Positions 32,160-42,797 are shown, counted from the first letter of the stretch. The stretch is 64,000 nt of DNA from Scilla litardierei (GCA_030789695.1 CM061142.1:145051637-145115636), one strand, 5' to 3'. A program made the numbers and translations. The notes: generated from the sequence alone by a model not told the origin.

Positions 32160-32640
32160 ACTAATTTTATCGCATAAAAAGTGTACAACTATTTAACAAT
32201 TAAAAATACTAAAGTTTATCGCATAAACAATTTTAGCATGCATACTTAAATTTAACATTTAAATTTAAAAATATGATTTTTTAAAACATTTTATTTTATC
32301 TCATAAAGTAAAAGCTTGTTTAAAAATCATAACATTTGCATGCTACTTTAAAATATTTATCGCATAAAAATTTTAAACCTTTTAAAATCAGTTTTTAAAA
32401 TATCTAATAAATTTAAAACATCATTTAAAAAATTTCATGTTTAAAATTTATCACATAAAATTTTAAACAACATTTTAAACTTATCGCATAAAGTTTTAAA
32501 GCTTTAAAACAATTTTAAAATTTATCACATAAATTTAAAAATTCCATTTTAAAACTTACATGTTTAAAATTTATCATATAAAATTTTTAAACAAAAAAAA
32601 ATTTAAATTTATCGCATAAATTTAAAGAAAACATTTTTCT
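32160..32640. repeat. TTTATCGCATAAA inverted-repeat array
   Basis: At least nine copies or near-copies (TTTATCGCATAAA, TTTATCACATAAA, TTTATCATATAAA) about every 30-70 bases, in a Lys/Phe-codon-like A/T-rich context. TTTAT and ATAAA are complementary arms around a 3-base centre. Lies close to the PBS end of D, in its leader. Confidence 0.8.
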
Positions 32641-32691
32641 GTAAAAGCATTCAAATAATAAATTCGCAGTCCAAGATCAACATACAGAGAT

Positions 32692-32705
32692 GGCTCTGAT
32701 ACCAA
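32692..32705 (-). other. D inner primer binding site
   Basis: TTGGTATCAGAGCC on the minus strand, preceded by CCCTTCA, the same LTR-end sequence as the outer junction. It is 230 bases from the outer PBS. Confidence 0.75.
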
Positions 32706-32921
32706 TGAAGGGTATCACTCTGATATCATTGCGACGCTGTTAAGGCCCATCATCCATGGCACCCAAGACCCGTCACAAGATACCTCAGAAACTTGTTTTA
32801 CGGCATGCCTCTCGACAATGCCCAACCCATTATAAGATCACCATCTTATCGGGACTTGGTACGGTAAGAGCGATTACTTCGGGTCGGCTCATAACTCGAG
32901 AACCCGTACTCAAGCTCAACA

Positions 32922-32935
32922 AGCTCTGATACCAA
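32922..32935 (-). other. D outer primer binding site
   Basis: TTGGTATCAGAGCT on the minus strand, abutting the 5' LTR (32936-34151); complementary to initiator tRNA-Met. Confidence 0.9.
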
Positions 32936-34151
32936 TGAAGGGTTTTCTGGGACCCTTAGGGCACAAAAACTCTAGTCCCGTCCTAAGTCGGACGGAACAT
33001 AGACAGAAATGCAGCGGAAAAATTTTATGTTAATCTAATTAACATGCAACCCTAAGGAACCAGACCCTATTAGCCAGGAACTCTGCCAACTTGGGGTGAA
33101 TCTGACCACCCCAAGAGGGATCTAACTACTGCGAATAATTAAATGAAAAGCTTAAACACATACCCGGAATCTCAGCCCTGGGGCAGGCGAGATGTTCCGC
33201 ACCGTCTTCCGAGCTGCTCCCGTCCCACGCCGAGCCGCTCCTTGAACTGCTCCCCGAAATGCTCCTCGAACCGCTCCGCATCCCGAGGTGATCAATCACA
33301 TGTCGCCGAGCCAACCACGCGCCGAAGAAAGTTTCACGCGAGTGAAACCTCCGCCTAGATTTCGGATCTGAATCCGAACTCCTTTGCGGCTTTGCTAGAG
33401 CCCTCAGGAGCAAGGCAGAAATTTATAGGGAGAGGAGAAATATTAATTTAGCTTAGATCCGGGCGTGCTCCAACATTTACGAGAGCCGCTCAGATCTAGA
33501 GCTTGGGACGAGTTTAGAGGAAGGGGGCAGACCCCTATTTATATAGGCGGCTAACCCATCCCCTCTACTCAATTTCCGATGTGGGACTAAAGTTGGAGTT
33601 AATTAATTCAATTTAGTTTTCCTTTCACAAAGGCTAAACTTCCGTGAATTTTAACTCCCTCACCGTTGAACTTCATGATTGATACAACCTATCAATACGA
33701 AGGGCGTTCAATGGTGAACGCATAGGAAAAAACCGTTCGTCAATCGGAGTTCGTTTGACCCTCCAATTGATCACTCAAAGTTTAGCCCACGGCTAGTTTT
33801 TCGCAAAAACCGAGCCGTCAAAAATCCCGGGTTTTAAAAAACTCTAACCAGAAAATTCGGGCTTGGTGGGCCTCCATTTTCGCAGGTTTCAGTCCAACAG
33901 TTTGGGCTGACTTGTTTTGGCTATAACTTGTGCATTTGGACTCCGTTTTTGACGCGGTTTGAACCTGCGTTTAGAGCGGGACGACCCCGTCATCTAGGTA
34001 ACCTTTTCAACCCGTTTATTTAATTAAATATAGTCTTAAACAATTTAAGACACATTTAATCTCTTTTGCATCATATGCAAATTAGTCCCTATCTAGGCTT
34101 AAATTTTCATTTGCATCAAATACAAATGATCCGAGGGCATATTCCTCTACA
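32936..34151 (-). repeat. D 5' LTR
   Basis: 1216 bases; TATATAAATA (complement at 33536-33545). About 1% different from the 3' LTR by eye, making D the youngest datable insertion in the window. Confidence 0.95.
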
Positions 34152-34334
34152 TATATAACATTGTCTAGTTGCAGCATAGTTCTGATAATTTCTCCAAAGC
34201 TTTTATCAAAACTGGATATGATACACAAAAACGTCAAATTTACCTCAAAATTTGATTTACATCAGGAATCATCCCATGGCAGTCGTCTCGTGATTGATGC
34301 CCCTTTCATATCCTCTCCCCACACAGTAACTATC

Positions 34335-34475
34335 TTAGGCAGTCGTCTCGTGAAGTAAATCTTCATGAATCTTCTCTTCCTCGGTGCTCTTACTTCCTGT
34401 GAAAACCTCAACATGTAGCACTTTAGGAATAGAATACATATTCTGCAGAAACTCATCCCACTCTTTTTCAAAAGG
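34335..34475 (-). pseudogene. Captured terminal exon in Helitron
   Basis: The minus strand has an acceptor TTGCAG, then an open 46-codon frame (PFEKEWDEFLQNMYSIP, ending HETTA) and a stop at 34335-34337. It looks like the last exon of a plant gene. The family is not recognised. The identical frame is in B at 59644-59784. A 14-base direct repeat (CAGTCGTCTCGTGA, 34281 and 34341) brackets its end. Confidence 0.45.
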
Positions 34476-34659
34476 CTGCAATATTTAATGGAATACGCTA
34501 AATATCACCTCAAAATGATGTATAATCTTTGCCACTAAAAAGCTGAACTTATGTATATCAAATCAGTCGGCTCGCTCACCATTGTGCTACTTGGAGGTGC
34601 AACTTCCTCAAACATGTTATCTTCAACTTTTGACTAGCATAAAAATCGTTACAGAGTAC

Positions 34660-35065
34660 ATAAACCTTGATTTAAATATGACCATGGGATTTATAAATTC
34701 TACATCAATTCTGGGGATAACATGTTATTAATTACATAAACCTTACATAAACCTTGCATTAAGTACCATGGGATACCAATTGCACCGTAAACCTTACATA
34801 ACATGTTAACAATTCTGGGTTTACCTTACATAACATGGGATACCTTACATGTTGAAGATAACATGGGTTTACCTTACATGTTATGGGATACCATGGTATT
34901 TAATTGCAACGTAAACCCAGAATTGCTATGTTGATTAATTTATGTATGTTATTAATACATAAATTCTGTATGGCTTCGCTCACCTTACATAAACCTTGCA
35001 TTAAATACATAAACCTTGCATTAATTAATAACATGTATTCTGTATGGCTTGCCATGCTCTAATTT
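34660..35065. repeat. Swarm of short repeats in Helitron
   Basis: Interleaved copies of ACATAAACCTTGCATTA, TACCTTACATAACATG and GGGATACCATGG-like words with no fixed period. Also in B at about 59969-60374. No coding signal. Confidence 0.7.
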
Positions 35066-35520
35066 ACATAAGTTGATGATAACATGTTATCTTCCAGTTG
35101 CAACGTAGTCCTCACGCTCGACAGCAATGGGTTTTCGGGGCAGTCATGTGATTCATTAAATCAATATGACCATGCTCTTCAACACCACATCATCTTCATC
35201 AACATACTCTAATATGAAAAAATATATAAATAAGCACAATACATCTGAGCTATGACCAACAAATCAACTAATATAATAAAATGCAAGTTATTTTGGCAAA
35301 AAAGGTTAAAGAAACAGATGACCTTCGTTGGATTGGGCATTGGTGGTTGAAGAGTACATGGAGACTGAATACCACAAAGATCTCAACTTCATCGACAACT
35401 TATAGAAAGTATCTTCTTTCTTCTAAAACTTCAAGATTATTACATTACGACGCACAAACACACATACAAAGAAATAGTCCGTGTGGGAAAAAACGTGATG
35501 TGGTGGACTATTATACCCAT

Positions 35521-35739
35521 TTAATGCATGAATCCAAATTTATTCAAGTGTACAATGCAAATGCAAGGCAAAGCGTAACATACAATCTCAGTGGCCTTGA
35601 TTTGTTGATATGTCACATTCTTTTGTGGGATAACCTTCTCTAATATCTCTTGATCCGAATCCTCCATAGTTTCTAACCAAACAAAATACAAATCCCAAAT
35701 ACAACAACGGCTTGTAAAATTGGCTGAAAAATAAGACAC
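35521..35739 (-). pseudogene. Captured exon-like segment in Helitron
   Basis: Minus-strand open stretch containing METMEDSDQEILEKVIPQ-like acidic sequence; the first part of the frame is probably intronic. B has the same with one substitution (60830-61048). A captured gene piece of unknown family. Confidence 0.35.
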
Positions 35740-36339
35740 TAAATGTTGATTACCTTTTGTTTACTTAAAACATACTCCTTTCCATATTCCTTTCTCATTG
35801 ATATTCCCACCAGCATGATGACTGAACTTTTTGATGCACAAACATGGTAAGAGTATGAAAAGAGACAAAAACACTTAAGTTTTGTTGTTTGGATAATAAT
35901 TTTGATAGCAGTTTAGCTTACAATTAATAAACCAAAGAATGCACCAATAATCAAACTAAGGACTGTTTTATAATTTAGCTTGAATATGTACATAAGCAAC
36001 ACAATCACCAAATTTCCATATTTTCAATTCTCAGTGAACCAACACTCCATGTGTAGAATAAATTCCAGCTTCAAAAATCAGCAACAATCTCGATACTAAA
36101 TCAAAACAACTGTTTTAATTTAAATGGGAGAGTACATCAAGCCCAAGTTATCACCTGAACGATTGGAGACTCGCAGGGTGAAGACATCACCAGAGACTCA
36201 AATGACCCTTTGGGATGCAAGTCGAAGGACTGTTCGCAAACTATCCTGCGATTAAGCCCGTTAACAATCGAAAAACCCATCTCATTTCACATCACCGTCT
36301 TCTCCTTCTTCATTTGGTTCTTCATTCTCCGTCCTTATC

Positions 36340-37030
36340 TGCAACAACCAAAAGGGTCATGTTCGGGATTTGTGAGCCAGTTTCGTCAAAAGAGGGGAAA
36401 CAAACAAAGTAACAGCAATGCAAAATTTAACAGTAACAATTATTATGAACAAAATTAACAAACCAAATTATTATTAATAAAATTAATATTAAAAATTAAC
36501 AGCTCTTTGCAGAGCTCTATTGATCAAACAAAAATTATTATCAATAAAAAGGACTTTTATTTATGGTCAATTAACAGTAAAACAAAGACAGGGGGGACCT
36601 TGTCCTTGTGACGCTTGTAGAAAAGATCCAAGTATTTCTTGGCTTCCATCTCAACTTCTCTGCAATTCAGAAAAAAATTAACGGAAAGAAAATGGTGCCG
36701 AAAATAAATTAAAAAGGCACCTTTCCAAAGATTGCTTACTTGTTCTTTCTTCTTCTTTATATGCAACCACCGAAAGGTCTTTGTTCAGGATTTCGAAGCC
36801 GGTTTCGTCAAAAGAGGAGAAATAAGCAAAAAATACTGCCCCCATCCCTTTTCAAAGTAATGCCGATCTTTGAAGAACTATTAATCAAACAAAAATCAGT
36901 ATCAAAAAGGGACTTTTATTTATTGTCATTTAACATTATAACAAAGAGGGGAAGACCTTGTTCTTGTGACGCTTGTAGAAGAGATCTCAGTATTTCTTGG
37001 AATCCCTCGCATTCTTCTCTGCAATTCGGG
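36340..37030 (-). repeat. Duplicated exon module in Helitron
   Basis: Two related minus-strand modules. Module 1 (about 36760-37018): acceptor TTGCAG then a REECEGFQEIL segment and, further on, a CTCTTTTGACGAAACCGG segment. Module 2 (about 36340-36659): acceptor TTGCAG then REVEMEAKKYLDLF and CTCTTTTGACGAAACTGG. Spacing between equivalent points is about 360-430 bases. This suggests an internal duplication of exons within a captured gene. Protein family unknown. Confidence 0.5.
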
Positions 37031-37733
37031 AAAAAAATTAACGGAAAGAGATCAAAAATTGAGAGAAAAATCGATAAAAATGGTGGAAAAAATGAAGAAA
37101 ATAGGCCCCATTTGAAAGAGATCACAAATTGAGAGAAAAATAGATAAATAGATGAAAATGGTGGCAAACATAAATAAAAGAAGCATCTTTCAAGAAAGGG
37201 TCGGTATCCTCTTCGTCTCATCAATTTTTGCTTCGCTTCTTTCTGTCAATCAGTCGAGCGAGTCGATGTTAGCTTCAAAAAGACCCTCGAAAGCGCTTTA
37301 GCCACTGGGAGATCCAAGATTTTGGGGGTTTCCTCAAAAATTAGGGTTTTGGGAGGAAGAAGGCTCGAAATTGGTAGAAAAGGAAGAAGAGGTGGGGTTT
37401 CTTTGGTGCGAGGGCTTCTTTGGTGCAGTTTCATGAAGGGGCGACATTGATGGCTCGAGGGCTTCTTTGGGGCATTTAGATTATCTGACACTGTGGGGGG
37501 ATAAAGTAAGGTCATGCACAGTTTTTGAGCTGTTTTGAAAGTTTTAAGTTCCCAACGCATTTCCCTTCCCCCAAAATTGAAAAGTTTTTCATTTAAAATT
37601 TTCTTAAAACTACATCCCAACCGTTGATTCATCAAGATTAAATCTCAGCCGTCTTTCTATCAACCCTTTTGTCCTAGTCAGCTTGTCCTAGTCAGCCCTA
37701 GGATTCAAAAATCACTATCAAATGTATAATAGA
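37031..37733 (-). other. Helitron 5' end region
   Basis: On the minus strand the first 700 bases after the TC terminus. A 129-codon open frame without a recognisable domain lies at 37635-37246 and is also present in B with substitutions. It may include the promoter and first exon of the captured gene; this is a guess. Confidence 0.4.
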
Positions 37734-37921
37734 TATGTGATTAAGAAAGGCAATTATGATTTAATTGATTTCATGAGTTTTTGAGATTGATTGTAGTGAT
37801 TTGTGTTTCAATGGAATTATTGTTTTTACATTGTTTTTTTCGATGTATTTGTGATTAGAGTATAGGTCCAAAGGTGAGTGTTCTTATTCTCTGGAATTCT
37901 ATCTCACTGTGCATTTTTGGA

Positions 37922-38280
37922 CCAGGACAGACGACTGTCTTTCCTTCGACAGTCGACTGCCCTACTCTATCTCCTCAATCTGAGAATTGGTATCTTTCGC
38001 ACAGCCGACTGATGAATGTTTTACAGTCGACTGTTAGTTTAACAGGCGACTGTATTTTAGTCATCAGTCGACTGTTCGCTCTGTCGAATTCTCACAGTGC
38101 TCTCTGATGTTTTGATGAACTGTATTAATTCTCGGCCAGTTGACTGTTGAGTATATGTCAGTCGACTGTCCAATGGACAGGCGACTGCATATTACTTGCC
38201 AGTCGACTGCCCATCTTTCTGAGCTTTATTGTTATCACTTCATCCAGTCGACTGACATTTGTTCATCAGTCGACTGTTTT
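37922..38280. repeat. CAGTCGACTG array upstream of A env-like gene
   Basis: About 12 copies of CAGTCGACTG or one-base variants, the same motif as in A's LTRs, lying 360-720 bases before the env-like ORF. The same array is in B at 63238-63592. It is separate from the LTR and lies in the internal region, after the Helitron. Confidence 0.9.
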
Positions 38281-38637
38281 CTTTTGAGACGGTTCAAGTG
38301 ATTTGCTCCGAGCCGTCGATTCTTTGATCCAACAGCCCAGATTCATTCCCCAACTTTTATATTCGAGAAAGCCCGATCTTTTACCCACGTCGACTCTCTC
38401 TCATCTGATTCGACCGCTTCGACTTCCCGCTCGATTTCTCTTCCAAAACCGTCGATCTTCTTCCCTTCGTGAGTCGATCTCGTGTTGTCGTTGCCATCGA
38501 TCTCCTCCTCCCCGTTCATCGTTGCTTCGTCATTCATTCCTCGTATCTCGTCTACTTGGTTTGCTTCTCTCTCTAGCCCTTCGTTTGATTTGAGTCTATC
38601 GATTTCTTCGTCTATTGTTTATCTCTCTCTCGTTTTC

Positions 38638-40086
38638 GTGGCACCCAAAACCAAGGGAAAAGAGAAGATTATTCCTCCTAAACATCCTAGGGCACCCAAG
38701 AAACCTATAGCCAAGAAGAAAGAACCCCACAAAGCCCGAACCAAACAAGCCGAGTCACCCGTGCTTTCTTCTTCGCAGGGTTACTCATCTTCAATTTCTT
38801 CTTCCGACGCTCAGCCCCTGATCAAGCGTCAGCAGAAGAGCATTGATCTTGCCATCAATGAGCCTGTTGCTGACGCTCCCCATCAGTCCCCTTCAGTTTT
38901 GAGTTCTTCAGAAGAGACTCCTGCCGTACCCCCCTCTGATCCCCTAATTCTCATTTGCCGAGACGATCTTTGTCTGGCAAAATATCACTCTCTTCTAGGG
39001 ATCAACCTTCTTAGGGAGCGATACATTGCTTTCCCTGCCTTCTCTGCTGAGAGGCTTTCTGACATTCTTTCTGCTACTCACCTAGCCGACCTTTTTCGCT
39101 TCTCTCAGAGCGAGTCCCCCAGAGCCTATCCATTTCTGGTGAAGCTCTTCAATACGAACCGCGTTCGCAGTGAGTATTCGTCTACCGGCATCCTCGATAC
39201 TGTCATTCAGGGAACCCACATTCAGATCGCTCCCTCACTCTTAGGGACTATTCTTAGGATTCCCTCTGTTGGTTCCCTTCCCTCTGATATCTGCATCTCC
39301 GAGATTGACGACCTTGACCAGTCTGTCCTCCGGGATATGTTTCGATATGTACCTTTAGCCCTTGATTCGGGTGTCAGGTCATCTATGTTCTCTGCGAGAG
39401 GTTAGGCTGTTCACCTAGTGGTGAAGTCCAACATCCTGCCGAGGTATTGATCATCTGACCAGCCGTCTCAGGATATCCTGAAGTGTATGTATGCTATTTT
39501 CTCTGGCATGCCCGTGAACTGGGCCGGTGTCTTCCTTGATAGGATGGACAAGGTTGAGTTCACGACCTCCTCGTCTCACATTCCTTACGGTGGTCTTCTA
39601 ACTCGTTTCTTCCGTCATTTTGGTGTTGATTTGACTCGTTACGAGCCCATGCCGTTTGGTCCTCTCCTCGACGCCTCTGCAAAGTCGAAATCTTCTTTGG
39701 CTCTACAGACTGCCTTGAAGAAGAGGAAATCTATTTCAGCTCCGTCCTCATCCACTGTCCCTCCAGCCGACCTGCCTTCCACCTCTGCTCCACTATCTCG
39801 TGATATTCTTTTGGAGATGGTCTCTGGTCTTTACAGATTGATGTCTCTTTCTTTCCTCCATCAGGGAATACCCTTCCCTGAGGATCTGAGACAGTTTGTT
39901 CCCCAGCTTCATGTGCCTCCTCAGCCTACTGATGTCGTTGAGTCTCCTGGTGTAGCTTCTACTCAGGATGTTGCTGATGATGTTGTTGCTGCTATTGTTG
40001 CTCCTTCTGACCCTCCTCCAGAGGATACACCTGCTGTCACAGAGCCTGCTTCTTCTTCTGCAGCCCCTGGAGATGCTCACTCTTAG
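38638..40086 (+). pseudogene. A env-like ORF (start lost, two stops)
   Basis: The third ORF of Sirevirus-type elements, often labelled envelope-like or putative plant transposon protein; real envelope function is unproven. The frame begins APKTKGKEK with GTG (38638) where ATG would be expected, and no ATG lies in frame upstream. It has a basic N-terminus, a Ser/Pro-rich stretch, then a conserved core (CRDDLCLAKYHSL, LVKLFNTNRVR, INW-like VNWAGVFLDRMD, HIPYGGLLTRFFRHFGV) and an acidic Pro-rich tail. Stops: TAG at 39403 and TGA at 39448; no frameshift over 483 codons. It aligns in order with M's ORF at 45243-43765 at clearly lower identity. Confidence 0.8.
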
Positions 40087-40964
40087 ATAGGTGTGAGAGT
40101 GGTGTTAACTTGATGTTGGTTGTATTTTGTATTTTGAGTCTGGATGATGTTGATATTGACTCTTTATATATATGGTGATGTACTTCACTGTTGTCATGAT
40201 GATGTATTTTTGTTTTGATCATGATGTATTATTGTAATGGACATGTAGATGTACATCCGATGATGTACTCATCTTTTTATATATCTATATATGATGTTGC
40301 CGTTTATCTTGTGTCACACTATGCTATACTGTGTATCTTATCTGTGTGATGTATGTTATGTTGTCTCCATGTATGCTATACTCTTCTGATGTGCTCTTGA
40401 GACAATATATGAATTTGATTTTTGATTTTCCATGCCATCTCTGGTATGATGCATTTGTGAAATCACTTTTTGAAACTACTTTTGTGTGTATATCTGATGT
40501 TGATATTGGACTTCAATTCCCTTACTCACATGTGTATATGATGTGATTTTATGAGTTTTTGATTCGATATATCTTTATACTCCTTGATTGTTGTTAGTTC
40601 ATATTTAGCACTATTATTATTGTTGTTATTTGCTCCCACCTTTTTGGATAATGCCATAGGGGGAGAGAAATAAACATACAAGATTCATAATGAATGTGCT
40701 AAGTATGTTCTAACACTTGAATCTAAGATTGAAGTTGCCTTAGATTCAGGGGGAGTAAGATTACAATGAATAGGGATTTTAATTCCAAGATTTCTTGAAT
40801 TAAATTCATCCATATCTCACTCATTTGCTTCAATTGATATGTAGATGCCCTAATATTTGTTGACTAACTTGATTGGCATCTATGTAGGGGGAGTAAGTCT
40901 TCATTATGCACAATTATTTATCTCTTTGTTTATTTTTGTTTGTCATCATCAAAAAGGGGGAGAA
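40087..40964 (+). other. A 3' region with four polypurine tracts
   Basis: Non-coding, T-rich. Four GGGGGAG tracts lie at 40659-40665, 40749-40755, 40887-40893 and 40956-40962; the last abuts the 3' LTR and is the functional PPT position. Multiple PPTs upstream of the 3' LTR are a known Sirevirus trait. The motif TTTTTGGATAATGCCA before the first tract is also in M. Confidence 0.85.
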
Positions 40965-42792
40965 TGTTGAGTATTGGACTTCTCCCTACTTGGTGTTAAT
41001 GATGAGCAAACATAAATACTTGTGACTAATCCCCTATTTTGCAGTTAATCCATTGCCTAAGCTAATTATGAAGATCTAATAGCAATGGATGACTCACAAA
41101 CTTCTTTGAAGGCAAATAACATGAATTGGTTGATCGTAGATGATGATTGAATCTCCGTGAAGACTTCAAGCTCATACGATGGAAAGAAGAGATTATTCGT
41201 CAAATGTAATTTTTTTATCTCTTCTAGTATGTAGCTTAGAAGTAGAACTTTGATGGAGCACTTACACATATCTACATTCAGTCATAGGACTTCTTTAGAT
41301 CAATTGTCCTTTGACTCCAATTCATTTCTCTATTGGTTGTGCAAGGATTGTTTATAACAGTCGACTGCTTAACAGTTTGCAGTCGCCTGTCTCAAAAATA
41401 GTCGCCTGTGTTTTGTTCTACAGTCGCATGTTATGCACAGACTTTTACAATATAGTTTTGGGCCTTCTCTGTTTATTTCGTACAGGCCACTGATGAATGA
41501 TTCACAGGCGCCTGTCCTAGTGACAGTCGACTGTGCTTTGTAAATCAGTCGCCTGTCTATACTTTGCCAAAACTCTGTTTGATCTGACTTTAACGGCCAG
41601 TCGACTAATGATGTATATATAGTCGACTGTCTCTTGGATCAGTCGACTGTCTATGCTGCAACAGTCGTCTGTCAGTGAGTCATTTCTTTGACTCAGCTCT
41701 CTGGAAATTTCTCAGGCTTTTGACAGTCGTCTGTTTAAGGATTTACAGTCGCATGTTCTGATTAACAGTCGACTGTGTTCCTTGCATCAGTCGCCTATCC
41801 TGCTACTTGTGAGATTTCCAGTATTTGTCTAACTTACCCTTCTCTCAGCTAGTCGCCTGTAGAAGAAATTACAATCGCATGTTGGTTTAACAGTGGACTG
41901 TCTTTGCTTCATCAGTCGACTGTCCACGTGGTAAGTTACCGTTATGAATTCTCACCTACCCTTGCTGACTGTGCAACAGTCGACTGTGGATTGTTCAACA
42001 GTCGACTGTCGCGAGTTCAGATTCTATCCGTTGGGATTTTTCTCACGGATTCCAATTGGGGTTTTGCCTAAACTGTTTTGTGGATTTGAGAAAACTATAA
42101 ATAGAGCTTTTACTATTCCATTGAGAGGTTACCTAAGTTGTTACTCATTCATTGCAAAATCTCTCAAGCTTTCATTTCCAAAGATCAAAGCTCTTAAGTC
42201 CAAAGCCCTAAGTATTTTCAAATCTTGTTCTCTTGCTCTCCAACCTAGAACCAAACAGTGATCATCTAGGCAATTGGTGCAGTCAAGAGAAAGGGCTTCT
42301 CCTCTCTTCCATGAGAGTTCTTCAACACACATCACACTCCTCCTTCAAGTTCTACTTCAAGGCATAGGTGATTGTAAGTGTTGGTTTTCAATATTTCATA
42401 ACTTTCGTTATTTGAGTTTTTCTCTCGGTTGTGAGAGTGGTTTGCTTGCTCCTAAGTTGTGGGAGTCAAGGACATCGATTGTATTCGATTGCACTTATAG
42501 GGTTGCTGCAAGTGGGTTTTTAAGGAAACCTCAAGTTAGGGTTCTAACTTGAGTATCCGGTGGTATCCGGGTGGAAGTGACGTAGGATTACCGGGAAAAA
42601 GTCGGGAGTTGACTTGGGTAATCCGAAGCCTAGATACATAATTGTGTTTGCAATTGTTTCTTATTTGGGTTTAACTCTATTTCGGCATTATTTGTTGGAT
42701 TGCATTTTATTTGGCGTAAATTCCTTTTAAATTTGCATAAACACTATTCAACCCCCCTTCTAGTGTTTTCCCCATAGACAGGATCCCCTACA
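40965..42792 (+). repeat. A 3' LTR
   Basis: 1828 bases. It has the palindrome array at 41357-42012 with more GTCGCCTG/GTCGCATG variants than the 5' copy, and TATA at 42096-42103. Roughly 26 extra bases relative to the 5' LTR lie near 42289-42315 (AAAGGGCTTCTCCTCTC and neighbours). Ends CCCCTACA, followed by AAAGA. Confidence 0.95.
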
Positions 42793-42797
42793 AAAGA

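Larger units (their letters stand above)
26471..34151 (-). mobile_element. Element D: chimeric, non-coding copia-type LTR element
   Basis: 7681 bases flanked by TATAT (26466-26470 and 34152-34156). The empty site is visible in B (around 59461-59466), which confirms the insertion and its limits. LTRs are 1216 bases each (26471-27686 and 32936-34151), differing at about a dozen positions by eye (about 1%). The PBS lies beside the right LTR and the PPT beside the left one, so it is minus-oriented. The 5.25 kb interior has no gag-pol ORF, only a short copia pol tail relic (28880-28940), duplicated PBS and PPT, and two hairpin arrays. Probably mobilised in trans. Confidence 0.93.
22656..37733 (-). 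mobile_element. Helitron inside A, interrupted by element D
   Basis: On the minus strand it begins TCTATTATACATTTG (37733 downward) and ends with an 18-base perfect GC-rich palindrome (22667-22684), seven bases, then CTAG before host T. These are the hallmarks of Helitrons: 5' TC, 3' hairpin plus CTRR, insertion between A and T, no target duplication. Net length without D is about 7.39 kb; the copy in B is 7388 bases. I see no Rep/helicase ORF, so it is non-autonomous. It carries spliced-looking exon pieces on the minus strand, probably captured host gene fragments. Confidence 0.88.
15263..42792 (+). mobile_element. Element A: Sirevirus carrying a Helitron
   Basis: Complete by structure: 5' LTR 15263-17064, PBS 17067, gag-pol 17093-22579, Helitron 22656-37733 (itself holding element D), palindrome array 37922-38280, env-like ORF 38638-40086, four PPTs, 3' LTR 40965-42792. 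Perfect 5-base duplication AAAGA at 15258-15262 and 42793-42797. Span is 27.5 kb; without D it is about 19.8 kb. It is inserted in M's 3' LTR. All proteins carry stop codons, so any movement would have needed proteins from another copy. Sirevirus type is inferred from the env-like ORF, multiple PPTs and LTR palindromes, all known features of that lineage. Confidence 0.93.

Noticed and set aside
35281..35643. 120-codon ORF conserved in A and B (60590-60952)
   Set aside because: Opposite to the orientation of the captured exons, and conservation is uninformative because A and B are recent copies.
38482..38637. N-terminal extension of the env-like ORF
   Set aside because: No ATG; Ser/Leu-rich low-complexity frame; the family-like basic N-terminus begins at 38638. 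Kept only as an open question.
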